Part shown: positions 1 to 7,238 of the stretch, one piece after another
Position numbering within the stretch: position 1 is the first letter of the stretch
How the letters are laid out: every line of letters begins with the position of its first letter
Source: DASUAO01 sp046484625
GTDB lineage: Bacteria > Actinomycetota > Acidimicrobiia > IMCC26256 > PALSA-555
DNA: 29,385 nt
Direction: 5' to 3'
Assembly: GCA_046484625.1 (NCBI GenBank)
Contig: JAWOIO010000072.1
Location: 1 to 29,385 of the forward strand
Notes under the pieces: model-generated
Told to the model about the DNA's origin: nothing
Databases searched by the model: none
What the model saw: the letters and a program-made list of their open reading frames with translations, nothing else
Made by a program: the position numbers and the translations under genes

Positions 1-107
1 GCCGGCACCTGGACCAGCAGGCGGCCGCTCGTCGGATCGACCGCGTAGGTGTCGAAGAAGTTCTGCACGACCCCGGTCGTGATCTGCTCCGTGCGGGCGA
101 TCCCCAC
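1..107 (-). CDS. Partial unknown protein at left edge
   Basis: On the minus strand one frame is open from the left edge up to about position 107. Nearly every third codon position there is G or C, as in the real genes of this window, whereas the plus-strand frames look non-coding. The first residues would be VGIARTEQITTGVVQNFF, from a GTG start at 107 that lies only 3 bases from the divergent ArsR start. The family is not recognised. The start is uncertain because the frame stays open into the ArsR gene. Confidence 0.3.
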   Translation of the reverse strand, partial: MGIARTEQITTGVVQNFFDTYAVDPTSGRLLVQVP

Positions 108-110
108 CCG

Positions 111-488
111 GTGGACGAATCCCGTGTGCGAGCGGCCCGCCGTCAGGTGATCGGTGCCGAGGAGGCGGCCCGCCTCTCCCAGCTGCTGGCACTGCTGGGC
201 GATCCGATCCGCGTCCGCATCCTCTATGCGCTCGACCTCGTCGAGGAGCTGTGCGTCGGCGACGTCGCGCTCGCCCTCGACATCAACGAGGACGCCGCGA
301 GCTACGGCCTCCGGATCCTGCGGACCGCAGGGCTGGTGCAGACCCGCAAGGACGGCCGGGTCGTCTACTACCGGCTCGCCGAGAGCTTCCCCGAGCCGCT
401 CCTCGAGCACTGCCTCGTGGAGCTGATCGAGATCAGCAAGGTTGCTCACACCACGTCGAAGACCCGCAAGAAGGGGAGCGCGCGATGA
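111..488 (+). CDS. ArsR/SmtB-type winged-helix metal-responsive regulator
   Basis: This 125-residue protein has the ArsR/SmtB fold. A dimerisation helix precedes LGDPIRVRIL (about residues 29-38), the recognition helix lies near 58-71, and a wing carries KDGRVVYYRL (80-89). Family members repress metal-export genes and release DNA on metal binding. The usual alpha-3 metal motif ELCVCD reads ELCVGD here, so only Cys48 remains; Cys101 in the last helix (LLEHCLVEL) may be a second ligand. The stop overlaps the start of the P-type ATPase (ATGA), so the two are co-transcribed and the likely target is that copper transporter. The GTG start at 111 lacks a clear ribosome site; in-frame GTGs at 126 and 147 are alternatives. 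Metal identity is inferred. Confidence 0.88.
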   Translation: MDESRVRAARRQVIGAEEAARLSQLLALLGDPIRVRILYALDLVEELCVGDVALALDINEDAASYGLRILRTAGLVQTRKDGRVVYYRLAESFPEPLLEHCLVELIEISKVAHTTSKTRKKGSAR

Positions 489-2569
489 CCGCCACGACCG
501 AGCACGAGCACACCGGAGTCCCCACCCACGAAGCCGCCGACGGTGATGGGCACGCGCACGGCGGTCACCACGACCACGTCGCGATGTTCCGACGGCTGTT
601 CTGGTGGAACCTGCTGCTGGCCGTCCCGGTCGTGGGCTTCTCCACGATGTTCGGCGACCTCTTCGGCTACGAGATCCCCGACGGCACCGCCTGGATCCCC
701 CCGGTGCTCGGCACCGTCGTGTTCGTGTTCGGGGGCTGGCCGTTCCTGAGCGGCGCGGCACGCGAGCTGCGGACCCGTCGTCCCGGGATGATGCTGCTGA
801 TCGGTCTGGCGATCACCGTCGCGTACGTCGCGAGCCTCGCCACCAGCCTGGGCATCGGCGACCTCGACCTCGACTTCTGGTGGGAGCTGGCGCTGCTCGT
901 CGTCATCATGTTGCTGGGCCACTGGCTCGAGATGAAGGCGATCGGGCAGGCCCAGGGTGCGTTGCATGTGCTCGCCGCGCTCCTTCCCGACGAAGCCGAG
1001 CGGGTGGCGCCGAGTGGCGACGTGGAGGTCGTCGGCCTCGCCGATCTCGCGGTTGGCGATGTCGTGCTGGTCCGGTCCGGCGCACGAGTGCCGGCGGACG
1101 GCGTGGTCATCGAGGGCGAGGCCGAGGTGGACGAGTCGATGGTCACCGGGGAGTCGCGCCCCGTGGCGAAGGGCGTGGACGACCGGGTGGTCGCCGGCAC
1201 CGTCGCTACGGACTCCGCGATCCGCGTCCGGGTCGAGGCCGTCGGTGCCGACACGGCGCTGGCCGGCATCCAGCGTCTCGTGGAGGAGGCCCAGGCCTCG
1301 AGCTCCCGGGCCCAGGCGCTTGCGGACCGTGCGGCGGCGCTCCTCTTCTATGTCGCCACCGGGTCCGGCGTGCTGACGTTCGCGATCTGGCTGCTGCTCG
1401 GCGATGCCGACGCGGCGATCGAGCGGACGGTGACCGTCCTCGTCATCGCGTGCCCGCACGCACTGGGGCTCGCGATCCCGCTCGTCATCGCGCTCTCGAC
1501 CGCGGTCGCGGCACGAGGCGGGATCCTGGTGAAGGACCGCCTGGCGCTCGAGCGGACGCGGCTGGTGGACGCGGTGCTCTTCGACAAGACGGGGACGCTG
1601 ACCAAGGGCGAGCACGCGGTCACTGGTCTTGCGGCGATCTCCGGCACGAGTGCCGATGCCGAAGACGCGCTGCTCGCACTGGCGGCCGCGGTCGAGTCCG
1701 ACAGCGAGCACCCGCTCGCCCGGGCGATCGTCGAGGCCGCGCGCTCGCGTGGTCCCGTGCCGAACGCGTCCGGCTTCCGCTCCATCACCGGACGGGGCGT
1801 CGAGGCGGAGGTCGAGGGGAGCCAGGTGGCCGTCGGTGGTCCGGTCTTGCTGCGGGAACGCAGCCTCGACGAGCCCAGCGCGCTCCGGGCTCGGATCGGG
1901 GAGTGGACCACACGCGGTGCCGCCGTCCTGTACGTCGTGCGCGACGACGAGATCGTCGGTGCCCTCGCGCTCGAGGACGAGATCCGACCCGAGGCCCGTG
2001 CTGCCGTCGACGAACTGCACCGCCGCGGCCTCCGCGTCGTCATGATCACCGGCGATGCCCGCCAGGTCGCCGACAGCGTCGGCGCCGACCTGGGCATCGA
2101 CGAGGTCTTCGCCGAGGTGCTCCCCGAGGACAAGGAGCGCGCCGTGGCGGAGCTTCAGGCCCGAGGGTTGCGGGTCGCGATGGTGGGCGACGGCGTGAAC
2201 GACGCGCCCGCGCTCGCTCGAGCCGATGTCGGCGTCGCGATCGGCGCGGGCACCGACGTGGCGATCGAGTCTGCCGGCGTGGTGCTCGCCTCGTCCGACC
2301 CCCGCGCCGTGCTCGGTGTGATCGAGCTCTCGGGTGCCAGCTACCGCAAGATGGTGCAGAACCTCGTCTGGGGTGCGGGCTACAACGTCTTCGCCATCCC
2401 GCTGGCCGCCGGGGTCCTCGCTCCGGTGGGGTTCACGCTCTCGCCGGCGATCGGGGCGGTGCTCATGAGCCTCTCCACGATCGTCGTGGCGCTCAACGCC
2501 CAGCTGCTCCGCCGGGTCGACCTGCGGCCGGATCGAGGCGAGGAAGCGACCGTGCTCGCCGGCGTCTGA
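485..2569 (+). CDS. copB: CopB-type heavy-metal P-type ATPase (P1B-3)
   Basis: This 694-residue membrane ATPase exports copper at the cost of ATP. A His-rich cytosolic tail (HEH, HAHGGHHDH within about the first 40 residues) replaces the HMA domain of CopA. The hallmarks in order are actuator TGE at 221-223, transmembrane CPH at 323-325, phosphorylated Asp367 in DKTGTLT, the nucleotide-binding HP pair at 409-410 and GDGVND at 568-573. The last helix has MSLSTIVVALNA. CPH in place of CPC marks the P1B-3 (CopB) group, associated with Cu(II) or Cu(I). The ATG at 485 overlaps the ArsR stop; the frame stays open upstream but that part reads as the shadow of ArsR. Length is normal and all catalytic residues are present. 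Confidence 0.93.
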   Translation: MTATTEHEHTGVPTHEAADGDGHAHGGHHDHVAMFRRLFWWNLLLAVPVVGFSTMFGDLFGYEIPDGTAWIPPVLGTVVFVFGGWPFLSGAARELRTRRPGMMLLIGLAITVAYVASLATSLGIGDLDLDFWWELALLVVIMLLGHWLEMKAIGQAQGALHVLAALLPDEAERVAPSGDVEVVGLADLAVGDVVLVRSGARVPADGVVIEGEAEVDESMVTGESRPVAKGVDDRVVAGTVATDSAIRVRVEAVGADTALAGIQRLVEEAQASSSRAQALADRAAALLFYVATGSGVLTFAIWLLLGDADAAIERTVTVLVIACPHALGLAIPLVIALSTAVAARGGILVKDRLALERTRLVDAVLFDKTGTLTKGEHAVTGLAAISGTSADAEDALLALAAAVESDSEHPLARAIVEAARSRGPVPNASGFRSITGRGVEAEVEGSQVAVGGPVLLRERSLDEPSALRARIGEWTTRGAAVLYVVRDDEIVGALALEDEIRPEARAAVDELHRRGLRVVMITGDARQVADSVGADLGIDEVFAEVLPEDKERAVAELQARGLRVAMVGDGVNDAPALARADVGVAIGAGTDVAIESAGVVLASSDPRAVLGVIELSGASYRKMVQNLVWGAGYNVFAIPLAAGVLAPVGFTLSPAIGAVLMSLSTIVVALNAQLLRRVDLRPDRGEEATVLAGV

Positions 2570-2693
2570 GTCGGCGCTCCACCACGCGGGTCACCGATCT
2601 CGCCCACGTCTACGCTCGCTCGGTGGTTGCCGGGATCGGGACGACGGGTCACGTTCGGGCCGATCTCGCACGAACCGACGAGGAGCCCCCGCT

Positions 2694-3230
2694 GTGAGCA
2701 CCGACGTACCGCGGATCGACGGCCTGAGCCACACGATCATCCACCCCGGCGCGGCCAACGACGTTCCCTGGATCCCGGTGCGCAGCCAACGCAACGCCGA
2801 CGGCACCGAGTCCCACGTCTGGGAGCGTTGGGTGGCCTTCTCGGTCGACCCTCTCTACCTGGCGCTCTTCGCGAAGTGGGACCCGGGCATGATCGTGCGC
2901 CGCCACGGTCATCACAGTCCGCACACGTTGACAGTGCTAGCCGGCGAGATCATGTGCGGCGACGAGCTGTGCGGTGTGGGGACGCACATCGAGCTGCCCT
3001 ACGGCGCCGCGTTCGGCCCCTTCGTCGCCGGCCCCGACGGGGTCGAGATGTACGAGGTGATGATGGGCGACCCGCGCTCGTGGAGCGACGAGCCCGAGGT
3101 GATGCAGCGGATCCTGGCGGAACGCGGGGTGGAGCAGCTGCCCGACCCGCCGATCGAGCTCCCGGCGGGCCTGGAAGATCTCCGCGCCGTGTTCAGTGCC
3201 GGATCTGGTCGCGAGACGACGGGACAGTGA
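2694..3230 (+). CDS. Cupin-domain protein
   Basis: This 178-residue protein has one cupin barrel. The first metal motif is RHGHHSPH followed by AGE (His71, His73, Glu85), and the second half has ELPYGAAFGPF. Small cupins bind a metal and act as dioxygenases, isomerases or sensors; nothing here identifies the substrate. The GTG start at 2694 has a GAGGAG ribosome site about 10 bases upstream. The gene lies 124 bases after copB on the same strand. Its end converges with the SRPBCC gene and the two coding regions overlap by 38 bases. Confidence 0.8.
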   Translation: MSTDVPRIDGLSHTIIHPGAANDVPWIPVRSQRNADGTESHVWERWVAFSVDPLYLALFAKWDPGMIVRRHGHHSPHTLTVLAGEIMCGDELCGVGTHIELPYGAAFGPFVAGPDGVEMYEVMMGDPRSWSDEPEVMQRILAERGVEQLPDPPIELPAGLEDLRAVFSAGSGRETTGQ

Positions 3231-3633
3231 CGGTCCCGAAGGCATCTCCGGACAGGTGCGCCGCGAGGTCGTGGGCGCTTCGAGCGAGGTTCCGCAAGGC
3301 GGCTCGACACACGATGGCGTAGGGGAACCCCCACGCCGGGACCTCGAAGACGACGCGCGTGTGGTGGTCGTCGACGGGTTCGATCCGGTGCCCGGTGGCG
3401 GCGAAGCCGGCCACCCGCCAGTGCCAGGTCCGCCCGGGCTCCACCGCGGTGACGGTGAAGGGGAGCCACGCTCCCAGCGGTGTTCGGACCCGGCCGCGCG
3501 TCCCGGGGCGGATCTCGTCGTCGCTGCATTCGACGGCCCGCACGGAGGGTCCCCACTCGGGCCAGCGGTCGGGTCTCGCGAGCAACGCCCACATCGTCGA
3601 CGCCGGTGCGGCGATGACCCGGTCGACGTCCAT
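3193..3633 (-). CDS. SRPBCC (START-like) ligand-binding protein
   Basis: This 146-residue protein begins MDVDRVIAAPASTMW, then RPDRWPEWGPSVRAVE, the usual opening of polyketide-cyclase/SRPBCC proteins. It continues with the beta-strand pattern of the helix-grip fold, including VTAVEPGRTWHWRVAG. Such proteins bind hydrophobic ligands in a deep cavity; the ligand is unknown. The ATG at 3633 lies one base after the stop of the SDR gene, so it is the last gene of a translationally coupled DUF2071-SDR-SRPBCC operon. An in-frame upstream start at 3711 would lie inside the SDR gene and is less likely. The 3' end overlaps the convergent cupin gene. Confidence 0.82.
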   Translation of the reverse strand: MDVDRVIAAPASTMWALLARPDRWPEWGPSVRAVECSDDEIRPGTRGRVRTPLGAWLPFTVTAVEPGRTWHWRVAGFAATGHRIEPVDDHHTRVVFEVPAWGFPYAIVCRAALRNLARSAHDLAAHLSGDAFGTVTVPSSRDQIRH

Positions 3634-3634
3634 C

Positions 3635-4324
3635 TCACGCGCCGAACGCGTCCGCGGCGACCTCGCGTTCGCCCGCTCGGATGGCCGTGATGATGCGGCG
3701 GGCGACGGCATCGGGCGCGAGGCCCGGCCGAAGCGGTGGCGCGACGCCTGCGATCGGACGGCTCGCGAGGCCGGTCTCGGTGTGGGGTGGGCGGGCGTCG
3801 ATCACGTTGACACCGGCCTGGCGCAGCTCGCGCGTCAGCGCCTTGTCCGCCGCGGTGAGGGCGGCCTTGGACGCGGCGTAGGCGACCATGCCGGGAAGCG
3901 GTTGCTCGGCGACGACGGCGCTGACGTTGGCGATGAAGCCACGGGACTCCGTGAGCGCGGGGAGCGCGGCGCGGATGAGCCAGAGGGGCCCGAGGACGTT
4001 GGTGAGGAACAGCTCCTCGATGACCACGTCGTCGGTCTCGCCCAAGGGCCCGAACGCGACGATCCCTGCCGCGTTCACCAGGCCGTCGAGTCGATCGTTC
4101 GCGGCCAGGGCGGTGTCGACGATCGACTTCCCGGCGTGCGCGTCCCGAAGGTCGGCCGCGACCAGCGTCGCGTCGATCGCGAGCGCTTCGAGGGTGCCCC
4201 GATCGCGGGCGCTCAGGGTAAGACGGGCGCCGAGTGCGGCGAGCTGGCCGGCGATCTCCCGCCCGATGCCACCAGTGGCGCCGGTGACCACGATCGACGC
4301 GCCCTCGAGCGCACGCTCGGCCAC
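3635..4324 (-). CDS. Short-chain dehydrogenase/reductase
   Basis: This 229-residue Rossmann-fold oxidoreductase has the classical SDR set: cofactor motif TGATGGIG at 14-21, NAAG at 84-87, catalytic Ser135 and YAASK with Tyr149 and Lys153. Arg40 in SARDR after the second strand suggests NADPH preference (inference). Length fits a classical SDR. The GTG start at 4324 follows the DUF2071 stop by one base (TGACGTG), and its own stop is one base before the SRPBCC start, so the three genes are tightly coupled. SDRs often accompany DPRP-type photolyases and SRPBCC proteins in light- or singlet-oxygen-induced clusters, which suits this context; the substrate is unknown. Confidence 0.9.
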   Translation of the reverse strand: MAERALEGASIVVTGATGGIGREIAGQLAALGARLTLSARDRGTLEALAIDATLVAADLRDAHAGKSIVDTALAANDRLDGLVNAAGIVAFGPLGETDDVVIEELFLTNVLGPLWLIRAALPALTESRGFIANVSAVVAEQPLPGMVAYAASKAALTAADKALTRELRQAGVNVIDARPPHTETGLASRPIAGVAPPLRPGLAPDAVARRIITAIRAGEREVAADAFGA

Positions 4325-4325
4325 G

Positions 4326-5075
4326 TCAGCGTCCCGCGCCGAGCGGTTCGGCTGCGCGCGGCATCCGGCCGAGCCGTCGCGGGGCGGCTGCTCGGACCGA
4401 GACCGCGGGTGCCCAGTGCGCGACCGGGGTGCCGGCGACCGTGAAGCCGGCCGCCTCGACGAGGCCGGTGTCGCAGTCGAGGACCCGTGCGTGATGGAGC
4501 GGCCAGGGCTCGTGGTCGATGCGAGCGACGCGCGTGACCCGGGTGCCCGCGTACAGGCGCCACCGAGCGCTCAGGAAGACGGCGAGATCGTCGTCGGCAG
4601 GTGTGTCGAGCCGCTCGACCGTGAGCGTCCCCGAGGCGCGGTCAGGCCAGCGTCGGGCGATCGCCCAGGCATCGTCGCGGCTCGGGTCGCGCTGGATGTC
4701 GGCGACGCAGTAGGGCAGGCCGTACAGGGTGCGCGCGACCAGGACCGGGAGGAACGACTCGGCGTCGAGCGAGCAGAACCACACGCCGGGTCCGTCGGGG
4801 CCGATCACGTAGGTCCGGACGTTCACCTCCGCGAAGTCGCTCGTCGTGGGGATCGGTGGGAGGTGCTTGATCCGCAGCGACCGCATCTGGAACGCGACCA
4901 GCGACACCCACGCGGACCCGTCGTGGTGATCAGGGACGAGCGAGTCCGGCAGGAGCGCGGCGACGGCGTCGGCGGGCACCGGCCAGTGGGCGAATGCCAC
5001 GTCCTCCCAGCGCTGGCGCATGAACGGTCGGGCGATCGGATGGGGGCAGGCGCGGGGCTGCAGGCCGGGGGTCAC
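4326..5075 (-). CDS. DUF2071 (YqjF-like) family protein
   Basis: This 249-residue protein matches the DUF2071/YqjF family. It has the opening MRQRWEDVAFAHWPVPADAV, then EVNVRTYV and GVWFCSLDAES, typical of this acetoacetate-decarboxylase-like fold. Biochemical function is not established. It is the first gene of the coupled operon with the SDR and SRPBCC genes. The start is GTG at 5075; an ATG at 5021 (residue 19, just before RQRWEDV) is a plausible alternative. Directly upstream is the perfect palindrome TAGAACGCGTTCTA at 5092-5105, which probably controls this operon. Confidence 0.8.
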   Translation of the reverse strand: MTPGLQPRACPHPIARPFMRQRWEDVAFAHWPVPADAVAALLPDSLVPDHHDGSAWVSLVAFQMRSLRIKHLPPIPTTSDFAEVNVRTYVIGPDGPGVWFCSLDAESFLPVLVARTLYGLPYCVADIQRDPSRDDAWAIARRWPDRASGTLTVERLDTPADDDLAVFLSARWRLYAGTRVTRVARIDHEPWPLHHARVLDCDTGLVEAAGFTVAGTPVAHWAPAVSVRAAAPRRLGRMPRAAEPLGAGR

Positions 5076-5091
5076 GGATGAGACAACAAGT

Positions 5092-5105
5092 TAGAACGCG
5101 TTCTA
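5092..5105. promoter_or_regulatory. Perfect 14-bp palindrome, TetR/KstR-like operator
   Basis: TAGAACGCGTTCTA is an exact inverted repeat, 17 bases upstream of the DUF2071 start and just beyond the photolyase stop. It fits TNNAACNNGTTNNA, the form recognised by the TetR-family repressor KstR in actinobacteria. No TetR gene lies in the window, so the regulator would be encoded elsewhere. Confidence 0.55.
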
Positions 5106-5126
5106 TTTCCGAGGGGGGCGAAACTC

Positions 5127-6617
5127 CTAGAGGGTCCCGGCATCGAGCCGGCGCAGGACCTCGCCGGCTCGGAGGCGCACGGCCTCGCCGTCGGTCAGCT
5201 TCTGCGCCGCCCGGACCTGGACCACCGTCCGGGCATTGCGGGCCAGGCGGTCGGCGTGGCGGAGCAGGAAGTCCCAGTACAGGGTGGTGAACGGGCAGGC
5301 GGTGTCGCCGACCCGCCGCTTGCGGTCGTAGGCGCAGCCCTTGCAGTAGTCGCTCATCCGGTCGATGTAGGCGCCGCCGGCGGCGTAGGGCTTCGTCGAC
5401 ATCCGGCCGCCATCGGCGTACAGCGCCATGCCGACCACGTTCGGCACCATCACCCATTCGGCGCCGTCGACGAAGCGCTCCCACATCCAGTCCGTCACCT
5501 GGCGCGGGCTCACACCGGCCAGGAGCGAGAGGTTGCCGAGCACCATGAGCCGTTGGATGTGGTGCAGCCAACCCCGCTGCTCGAGGTCCTGCACGCAGGA
5601 GGCGACGCATCGCATGTTCGTGGCCCCGGGGATGGTGAACGCCGGTGGGAGGTCGCGCTGCGCGGCGAGCGCGTTCTCGTCCCGGTAGTCCGGCATCCAA
5701 AGCCAGTAGAGGCCCCACACGTACTCACGCCAGCCGATCACCTGACGGATGAAGCCCTCCGCCGACGCGATCGGCACCCGGCCGTCGCGATAGGCGCGCT
5801 CGACGGCGTCGCAGACCTCGCCCGGCAGCAGCAGGCCGTTGTTCAGGTAGGGGGACAGCATCGAGTGGGCGAGGTGCCAGTTGTCGGAGAGCATCGCGTC
5901 CTCGTGGGGGCCGAACATCGGCAACACGTCGGTCACGAAGTGGGTCAGGCGGCGCAGCGCACCCGCACGAGACGTGGCCCAGGTGCCGACGGGCGCCTCG
6001 CCCGACACGCTGCTCGGCAGGTCGGCGAGCACGGCCCGATCGAGGTCGTCGAGCACCTCGACGGGTGGCGCCGGCCACGGTCGGTCGGTGCCGCGTGGCG
6101 GGGGCTCGCGGTTCTCCGCGTCGTAGTTCCACCGCCCACCGGCTGGTTCGTCGCCGTCCATGAGGTACCCGAGTCGCGTCCGCTGGTGCCGATAGAAGTC
6201 CTCGAGGCGCAGCGCCTTGCGAGTGTCGGCCCACTCGGCGAACTCGGCGTGATGACAGAGGAACTGGTCCGATCGCACCGTCCCGACGCCGAGGCTTGCG
6301 AGCAGCTCGCGCGCGCGGCGACTGTTCGGTTCCGTCACGACGACGCGGTCAGGGGAGAACTGCTCGATGTGGCCACGGAAGCCCGCGTTGAACGTACCGG
6401 CGACTCGGTAGTCGACCACGAACCCTTCGGCGCGCAGCGCATCGGCGAACCGGCGCATCGAGGTCAGGAGGAAGTGGGCGCGCTGCACGTGCCAATGCCG
6501 ACCACCGACCTTGGCGCGGGACTCGACGAGCAGCACCCGATGCGTTGACGGGGTGGCGTCGGCGAGCGCACCGATGGCCCGGTGCAGCTGATCGCCGAGC
6601 ACCCAGACGGTCTCCAT
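5127..6617 (-). CDS. phrB: FeS-cluster photolyase/cryptochrome (DPRP, FeS-BCP family)
   Basis: This 496-residue protein belongs to the photolyase-related FeS-BCP group, which includes Agrobacterium PhrB, a (6-4) photolyase, and Rhodobacter CryB. It begins WVLGDQLH, as in the DPRP N-terminal domain. The FAD-binding half contains GWREYVWG and WMWERFVDGAEWVMVPN. Four cysteines, Cys337, Cys425, Cys428 and Cys441, have exactly the PhrB spacing (88, 3 and 13 residues) and should hold a 4Fe-4S cluster. Such enzymes use blue light and FADH to reverse UV lesions, or act as light sensors. It is divergent from dps across 136 bases; the DUF2071 operon follows downstream on the same strand. Repair versus signalling cannot be decided from sequence. 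Confidence 0.92.
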   Translation of the reverse strand: METVWVLGDQLHRAIGALADATPSTHRVLLVESRAKVGGRHWHVQRAHFLLTSMRRFADALRAEGFVVDYRVAGTFNAGFRGHIEQFSPDRVVVTEPNSRRARELLASLGVGTVRSDQFLCHHAEFAEWADTRKALRLEDFYRHQRTRLGYLMDGDEPAGGRWNYDAENREPPPRGTDRPWPAPPVEVLDDLDRAVLADLPSSVSGEAPVGTWATSRAGALRRLTHFVTDVLPMFGPHEDAMLSDNWHLAHSMLSPYLNNGLLLPGEVCDAVERAYRDGRVPIASAEGFIRQVIGWREYVWGLYWLWMPDYRDENALAAQRDLPPAFTIPGATNMRCVASCVQDLEQRGWLHHIQRLMVLGNLSLLAGVSPRQVTDWMWERFVDGAEWVMVPNVVGMALYADGGRMSTKPYAAGGAYIDRMSDYCKGCAYDRKRRVGDTACPFTTLYWDFLLRHADRLARNARTVVQVRAAQKLTDGEAVRLRAGEVLRRLDAGTL

Positions 6618-6618
6618 C

Positions 6619-6641
6619 AGCCGGCACCACGCGCGCCGGCT
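6619..6641 (-). promoter_or_regulatory. Hairpin directly before the photolyase start codon
   Basis: AGCCGGC (6619-6625) and GCCGGCT (6635-6641) form a 7-bp stem with a 9-base loop. In the photolyase mRNA it ends one base before the ATG, where the ribosome would bind, so it could limit translation. It could also be chance in GC-rich DNA. Confidence 0.3.
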
Positions 6642-6686
6642 CGGAGGGTGCAGTCCATCCAGTCAACGTAACTGCTGCATCGATTC

Positions 6687-6715
6687 GGGAATGCCAGCCC
6701 ACCCCGGATCGGTTG
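6687..6715 (+). promoter_or_regulatory. SigR/SigH-like promoter of dps
   Basis: GGGAAT at 6687-6692 is separated by 19 bases from GTTG at 6712-6715, matching the GGGAAT-N18/19-GTTG consensus of the actinobacterial disulfide-stress sigma factors SigR/SigH. The dps start codon is 38 bases further downstream. The match is by motif only. Confidence 0.45.
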
Positions 6716-6753
6716 CAGAAGCCAACGTCGATGATCCGAAAGGGTGAGCACAG

Positions 6754-7230
6754 ATGGCTGGTCTGGCAATCGACATCGGCATCGAAGAGGCCGACCGCGA
6801 CGAGATCACCGAGGGCCTGTCCCGGCTGCTCGCCGACAGCTACACCCTCTATCTGAAGACGCACAACTACCACTGGAACGTGACCGGGCCGATGTTCCAG
6901 ACGCTGCACCTCATGTTCGAGACGCAGTACAACGAACTCGCGCTCGCGGTCGACCTGATCGCCGAGCGCATCCGGGCCCTCGGGGCACCGGCACCCGCCA
7001 CCTACCGCGAGTTCCTCGAGTTGTCCTCGGTCCCCGAGGACGACGACCGCCCGGACGCCACCGAGATGATCCGGCGGCTGATGATCGGCCAGGAGACGGT
7101 CGCCCGCACGGCGCGCTCGGTCTTCCCGATCGTCGAGAAGGCGCACGACGAACCCACCGCCGATCTGCTCACCCAACGACTCCAGATCCACGAGAAGACG
7201 GCCTGGATGCTCCGCAGTCTGTTGGACTGA
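6754..7230 (+). CDS. dps: Dps family DNA-binding ferritin-like protein
   Basis: This 158-residue protein forms the four-helix bundle of Dps, a dodecamer that oxidises Fe(II) with peroxide and stores the iron. The motif THNYHWNVTGPMFQTLH is present, and the ferroxidase ligands His40, His52, Glu56, Asp67 and Glu71 keep the family spacing of 12, 4, 11 and 4 residues. Glu56 replaces the more usual Asp. There is no long Lys-rich tail, so DNA binding is uncertain. The ATG at 6754 follows GAAAGGGTGAGC. The gene is divergent from the photolyase gene and is followed after 8 bases by zwf. A SigR-like promoter lies upstream. Confidence 0.93.
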   Translation: MAGLAIDIGIEEADRDEITEGLSRLLADSYTLYLKTHNYHWNVTGPMFQTLHLMFETQYNELALAVDLIAERIRALGAPAPATYREFLELSSVPEDDDRPDATEMIRRLMIGQETVARTARSVFPIVEKAHDEPTADLLTQRLQIHEKTAWMLRSLLD

Positions 7231-7238
7231 TCCCGACC

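Noticed and set aside
446..2020. A 524-codon open frame on the minus strand opposite copB
   Set aside because: Product is low-complexity Arg/Asp/His-rich without any domain; it is a shadow of GC-biased codons of the ATPase gene.
604..2697. A 697-codon open frame on the plus strand inside copB
   Set aside because: Translates into Arg/Gly-rich sequence with no family features, while the other frame has all P-type ATPase motifs.
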